From the NCBI GenBank assembly GCA_018376905.1, contig JAHAAK010000010.1:9612-73611 (forward strand): DNA of 64,000 nucleotides, read 5' to 3'. The DNA is from Collinsella sp. GTDB lineage: Bacteria; Actinomycetota; Coriobacteriia; Coriobacteriales; Coriobacteriaceae. Shown one piece after another: positions 58,601 to 64,000 of this stretch. The translations under genes were made by a program, and so were the position numbers. Numbering within the stretch: the stretch's first letter is position 1; each line of letters opens with the position of its first letter. A model generated the notes under the pieces. The model searched no databases. It was not told the origin of the DNA and worked only from the letters and a program-made list of their open reading frames with translations.

Positions 58601-61600
58601 CGCGCTCTCGCCCGAATCCGGTCCGTTCGTTGAGCATCTGGACCAGGTGCTCGCCATTACCTTTACCAAAGACGCCGCGGCCGAGATCCGTGACCGCGTG
58701 CGCCGTGCGCTTATCGACGAGGGCATGGACGAGGAAGCACTGACCGTCGACGACGCGTGGATCTCGACCATTCACGGCATGTGCTCGCGTATCCTGCGCG
58801 CGCACGCGCTGGAGCTGGGCATCGACCCCGAGTTCACGGTGCTCACCGATACCGACGAGCTCATGGATCAGGCTGTTGAGCATGTGCTGGGTCGCGCGAC
58901 GGCACCCGATGCAGCCCCCGAGCTCGCGGCATCGTTCAAGGCCCTCTATGCCTGGTATCCCATGGCGGGCGAGGGCGGTCCCTTTGGCGGCGGTACGACC
59001 ATCAAGGGTCTGGTGCGCGACCTGCTGGAGCTGTCGAGTCAGTTGCCGGGCGGTATGGACGACGTGCGCGTGGCGCGCGGCCAGGCCGATACCTCGGCGC
59101 TCGCCGATGCCTATCGCGCGGCGCTGGGCGCAAGCAAGGCCGCGACCGAGAAGGCGCAGGTGGCGCTCGACGCCATCGCCGCGTTCGAGGCGAGCGGCAA
59201 GACCATGGCCGATGCGGCGCGACTCATGATGTCGTGCACCATGCCGCGCGCGAGCAAGGCGTTCCCCAAGGAGCAGGTCGAGCTGCTCAAGGCCGAGGCC
59301 GCCGATGCGTTTATCAATATCGTGCTTGCCTGCGGTGCCCCGGCGCTCGATGCGCTGGTGGGCCTGGCCCGTTCCGTGGAGGCCGAGTATCGCGCACTGA
59401 AGGCCGGCCAGTCTGCCCTCGACAACAACGACCTGCTGCGCATGGCTTACGAGGCCCTGCGCGATTACCCTGCCATTCGTGCTGCGTACGAGGGCCGCTT
59501 TAAGATGGTCATGATCGATGAGTTTCAGGATACCGACCAGATGCAGGTCGATCTGATTCGTTACCTGACGGGTGCGGGGGAGCGCGCGCTGTGCACCGTG
59601 GGCGATGCACAACAGTCCATCTATCGCTTCCGCGGCGCCGAGGTCGAGGTGTTCCGTCGCCAGGAGCGCAAGGTGGGCTCGACTGCCGCGTCCGAGGCGA
59701 CTGCCGTGACCGACGCCCCTGCTGGCGAGCTCGTCAAACTCGTGCGCAACTTCCGCAGCCACGACGAGGTGCTGCGTTACGTGGCACGCGTCTTTGACGG
59801 GGACGACGGCGGCCTGATGCAGGGCTTTTTGGATCTTGAGGCGAGCGACGGCCGCAAGGACACGCTGGTGGCGGACGCCTCGCGTCGCCAGGCCCTCTTT
59901 GTTGCCGGCGGCAGTACGCAGGAGCGCACGCAGGCCAAGGCCCGTGCGATCGCCGAGCGATTCCGCGCTCTTGCCGATGCCGGCCAGCCCCAGGGCGGCA
60001 TGGTGCTGCTGCTGGGCCGCATGACCAACGCAGACGTCTACGCACAGGCCTTCCGCGACCAGGGGCTCGACTGCGTCATCGCGGGCGGCTCGGTCTTTGC
60101 CCAGGCAGCCGAGGTGCAGACGGTGCGCGCCCTGGTCTGTGCGCTCGCCAATCCGGCCGATACGGCGCAGGGCCTTATGCCGCTGCTCGCCTCGCCGATG
60201 TTTGCGCTCGGCGCCCAGGAGTTCCTGGCGCTGGCGACCAAGCTCGATAGCGAGACAGGGGAGACCTCGCGCCGGAATATCGACGTGGGCATCATGAGCG
60301 GTTCCGATGTGCCGGGTTTGCAAGACTTGCCGCTCGTGACGCGCGCCCGCGAGGTGCTGCGGTATGCGCTTCGTCGCGTGGGCCGCGATTCGTTCGCCGC
60401 CATCGCGCGCGACGTGGTCAACGCCTCCGGCTGGTTTGTGCGTCTGGCGCAGCGTGGTCCCGAGGGCAAGGCCATTGCCGCCAACGTGCTCAAGGCGCTC
60501 GACGCCGTGGCCGAGGCGGAGGCCGAGTTCGGCAACTCGCCGCGTTCCATCGCGCTGGCCTTCGACCGCTTCTTGGCGGGCAAGGAGGCCCCGGGCGCCC
60601 TCAACGAGGAGGGTGACGGCGCGGTGCGCATCATGACGGTGCACGCCTCCAAGGGTCTGGAATATCCGGTCGTGGCGGTTGCCGAGTGCTTTGGCGTGCG
60701 TAAGTCCTCGGGCGCGGCACAGATGGGTCGCGTCGAGGGCGGAGCGCAGGTCGTGGCGCTGCCGGCACGCTTCGACGGCGTTAAGCTCGCCGACGGGACT
60801 TTTGTGAAGGGCGACGACGTTAAAAAGCAGTTTGAGCATGCGTTTAAGGGCAAGGGCACGTCGCTGTGGCTGCCGCCGGAGCTCATGGAGGACGTCTGTG
60901 CGACGGGCTCTCCCGCCGAGGCATTTGCCCGCCTGCGCAACGACGACCTCCAGCTTTCGCTCGAGGAGCGGGCCCGCCTGCTCTATGTCGCCATGACGCG
61001 AGCGCGCGAGCTGGTCATTCTGGCGATGGATGCCGGCGTGAGCCGCGGCAAGGTGACGGCGCCGACCTTCGACGTCGAGACCGATCTGACCTACGACGTG
61101 CTGCGCCGTATTTTGCCGACCGACGCTCTGGACATGCCGCAGCTCGATGCCGACCGCCTGGTGTTCGACAACTCCCAGCCGGGCGACTACGAGCTCATTT
61201 CGCTCGCGAACTTTACTTTTGGCGAGCAGGCGTTTGAGGCCAACGCTTCACTGGATGCCGAGGGCAGGCTCGTTCGCGGCGATGCAGAGCCGGAGGGTGC
61301 CGGTGCAGATGCCCGAGTTGCCGTTCCCGGTCCTGCCGACCCCGAGCCCGATGCGTTTGAGCTCGTGTATCCCCAGGCGGTGGGCGTGCGCATGGGCACC
61401 TGCCCGTATCCGGCGCGCGATTCGTACAGCTACTCGTCAATTGCCGCGGCGCTGCATGCCGAGTCCGAGGACCGTGCCGCCGAGGCACACGCGCCCATGG
61501 ACGAGGCTGGCGATGATGCGGAGTCGGATGGTTCCGAGATGACGGATGCAGACGTGGCCGCCGTTGAGCCCGCCGGCAATCCCATGGCGCTGGGCTCGGC

Positions 61601-64000
61601 CTTCCATGCCGCCTGCCAGTGGCTGATCGAGATGGATACCGGTGAGCTGCCCGCTGAGCGTGCCGACGCCCTGGCGCGCCTGTGGCGCCTGACGTCGGAG
61701 CAGCGCGAACGCTTCGACGTTGCCCTGGACCGCTGGCTCAAGTCGGCTGTTCGTGCCGACCTGCTCGCGTGGCCGTGCGTTCGCGCCGAGGTGCCGTTCT
61801 TTTCGCTGGGCTGCGAGGACGAGGACATTGCCCGCTACGGCGCCTATGCCGAGGGCGCCATCGATGCGCTGGCGACCGACCCGGCCGATCCGTCGCGCGC
61901 GCTGGTCATCGACTACAAGACGGGCGGCACGCCGGACGAGACGGTGGAGCAGCTGCTCGAGAAGCACGCCCTGCAGGCGCGCGTCTACGCTGATGTTCTG
62001 CGCAAGGCGGGCTTTGAGGCTGTGACCGTCAAGTTCGTCCGCGTGGAGCAGGCCGATCCAACCATCTTCGTTGAACCCGCCGAACCTCAAGTGGTCACCT
62101 ACAACCTCTAGCCACCTCAAGCTTTACGGTGCTATTTGGTTAGTTTTGCGGCCGTAAAGCCCTCAATCGTCCAAATAGCACCGCAACGCATGGGAGAGCC
62201 TGGGGCGGTACAATGACTCGAACGGTTCAAACGAATAAGGAGCCATCATGCAGCTCACCAAAACGCTTAAGGTGACACCGGAGGAGTTTTTTGACGCTCT
62301 GGCGGGGTCCATCATGCAGGATATCGAGAACGCCACGGGCAAGCGTCCCAGCCGCAACAAGCTCAACGGCTATAAGTACGAGAAGCGTGCCCAGTCTGCA
62401 AAAGGCAAGGCCAAGGGCACGGCGATCAAGGTTAAGATCAAGCACTTTGACTACCCGTGCCTCTATGAGGTCCGTTTTCAGTATGCGGCGGGCATCAATA
62501 CCATGCGCTATGAGGCTGCACCTGCTGGCGATGGTGCCTGCGAGCTCACCTATACCGAGGATTTTCAGGGTGTGGGTGGCAACACGTCTGGCACGCGCGG
62601 CAAGCTCGGCCTCTTCTTCTATGAGCGCAAGCTCAAGAGCCACGCCAACCAGACAATTGATCAAATCGTCAAATACATCGAGGGTGAGCGCCGCGTAAAG
62701 GCTAATCCCGCCTTCGCCGATGATACTGCCGAAAACGCTTCGGATGTATTCCATTGATACCCTGTGCAAAAGCTTTACCGCTCTTCACATCAACTGTGAA
62801 CACTTCAGGCTTCGAATCAGTAGCGAGCGGCCCGACAAAATAGTTGATGGTAGTGCCAAATGAATAAGAACGCCATTACGCAACTGCACGTCTATTCCGC
62901 CTTTTTCGTTCTCACGGGATTTGTTTTAAATCGGGGAGTGTTTCTACTTTTCCTTGCGGAGAAAGGAATGTCTGTAACGGAAATCGCGCTTTATCAAGCC
63001 CTGTTCAACATAGCAACGGTCGTCCTCGAGCTGCCAACAGGGCTGATAGGCGATTTCTTTGGAAAGAAGTTTTCGATTCAAGTGGGCGTGCTGCTGCTTT
63101 TCTTCCATACGGCTGGCGTGCTGTTGCTCTCAGGCCCCTTTCTCGTCGCGCTTTCCCTTGTTGAGGCACTCGCCTACTCCCTTCAATCGGGATCCGAACA
63201 AGCACTTTTATATGAAATTGCCCGAAATGCCGGTCAAGGAGAGCGCTTCCTCACCATCAACGCTCGGCTGCTTGCCGCGCAATCAATCGCGACGGGAGTG
63301 GCAATCGTACTTGGATCATTCATTGCCCAAGTATCTTGGAGTGCCCTCTACGTATGCGTTTCCGTTTTCTATCTTCTGCAGCTTTCCCTTCTGTATCCCA
63401 TTGAGAGGACGGAAACGACCCGTTCTGAAAGCTCTGGGGAGGAAAGGTTTGACGTAGCCAAGATCTTCAGACGCGAAACCTGGTGCGTTGGAGAATCCGC
63501 TTTTGCTATATTGCTTCTCCTAATCGGCACAAGCATGCTCGACGGATTCTACGGGAGTTATTACAACTTGAATCAGTTGGTATTCGACGCGTTTCATGCT
63601 CCCGTCTCCATAATAGGAATCTTTTTCGGTGCATCCTATGCAGTAAATGCGACGGCCTACATTGCGGCAGATTTCTTCTCATCGCGTTTTGGGAAAAGAA
63701 ATGGCTCTGTTAGACCAGAATTGACATTCTGCCTCAATCATCTTTTTGAAATTGCAAAGCTATCGACCCCTTGCCGGGTTTGAATCCGGCAAGGGGTCGA
63801 TGCGCTCAAGATCGGTCGGGTTAATCGTGAGGGCCCTATCGCCCCAAGTCGATCTGCCGGCTATCTCGCCGTCTCCCCGTCGGGCGCCGGCGCCTTGACC
63901 TTCATCTCGAACGGCATCCCGCCCTCCCGGACGAGCGCCCTGAGGAACGCGTTGACGGCGGTGGACATGGACAGGCCGAGCTCGTCCAGGATGACGGTCG

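Overview
The window looks like about 64 kb of chromosome from a gut-type Coriobacteriia species, most likely Collinsella or a close relative. The basis is high GC (estimated by eye, not computed), actinobacterial protein features, an anaerobic enzyme set ([FeFe] hydrogenase, rubredoxin, FucO-type alcohol dehydrogenase, flavodoxin-ferredoxin fusion) and an AbiEi/DUF559-type protein. The organism call is an inference from protein resemblance; no search was run. No rRNA genes, CRISPR array or prophage were seen.

Layout. 1-4.9 kb: end of ftsE, ftsX, an RNase R gene, a small serine recombinase and a VanZ-like membrane protein. 5.1-10.0 kb: an N-acetylmuramic acid (MurNAc) recycling locus (frameshifted RpiR-type regulator, murQ, murP, mupG) followed by an ArsC/Spx-like gene. 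10.0-13.6 kb: a 62-bp tandem hairpin array, a hypothetical gene, tRNA-Gln and tRNA-Glu, a TPR-like protein overlapping smpB, a flavin reductase and a rubredoxin. 13.7-21.5 kb: mntH (minus strand) and gltBD. 21.9-25.5 kb: a hypothetical gene, an AbiEi/DUF559-like predicted nuclease gene bracketed by paired hairpin repeats, and an amidohydrolase. 25.6-29.3 kb: a zinc-ribbon protein and the copper operon copA-copZ-csoR. 29.4-33 kb: a three-copy hairpin array, a Ser/Thr kinase and an FHA protein. 33.4-37 kb: a DEAD-box helicase with a long RGG-rich tail, and a flavodoxin-ferredoxin fusion. 37.4-43.5 kb: a tight four-gene cluster of NuoF/GltD-like flavoprotein, [FeFe] hydrogenase, substrate-binding lipoprotein and a fused permease-ATPase. 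43.7-51 kb: an orphan RelB/DinJ antitoxin, CPBP protease, YgiQ radical SAM enzyme, DUF1275 protein, fucO and an M42 peptidase. 51-55.2 kb: mnmA, cysK diverging from an Rrf2 regulator, a YvlD-like membrane protein and a YerC-type regulator. 55.4-64 kb: addB-addA, a DUF3284 protein, a truncated MFS transporter and, at the right edge on the minus strand, the end of another RelB/DinJ antitoxin.

Working units. MurQ, MurP and MupG form a route for importing and degrading MurNAc-containing sugars. CopA, CopZ and CsoR form a copper efflux circuit with a visible CsoR-type operator. GltB and GltD assimilate ammonium. The 37.4-43.5 kb genes probably couple pyridine-nucleotide oxidation to H2 metabolism, with an ABC importer of unknown substrate attached. 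AddB and AddA process double-strand breaks.

The most unusual feature is the density of intergenic palindromic DNA, in at least six families. The most striking is a 59-nt hairpin of conserved arms and variable loop: nine good copies and one degenerate copy, set singly or in arrays with an 80-82 nt period. Two copies lie directly on each side of the AbiEi/DUF559-type gene.
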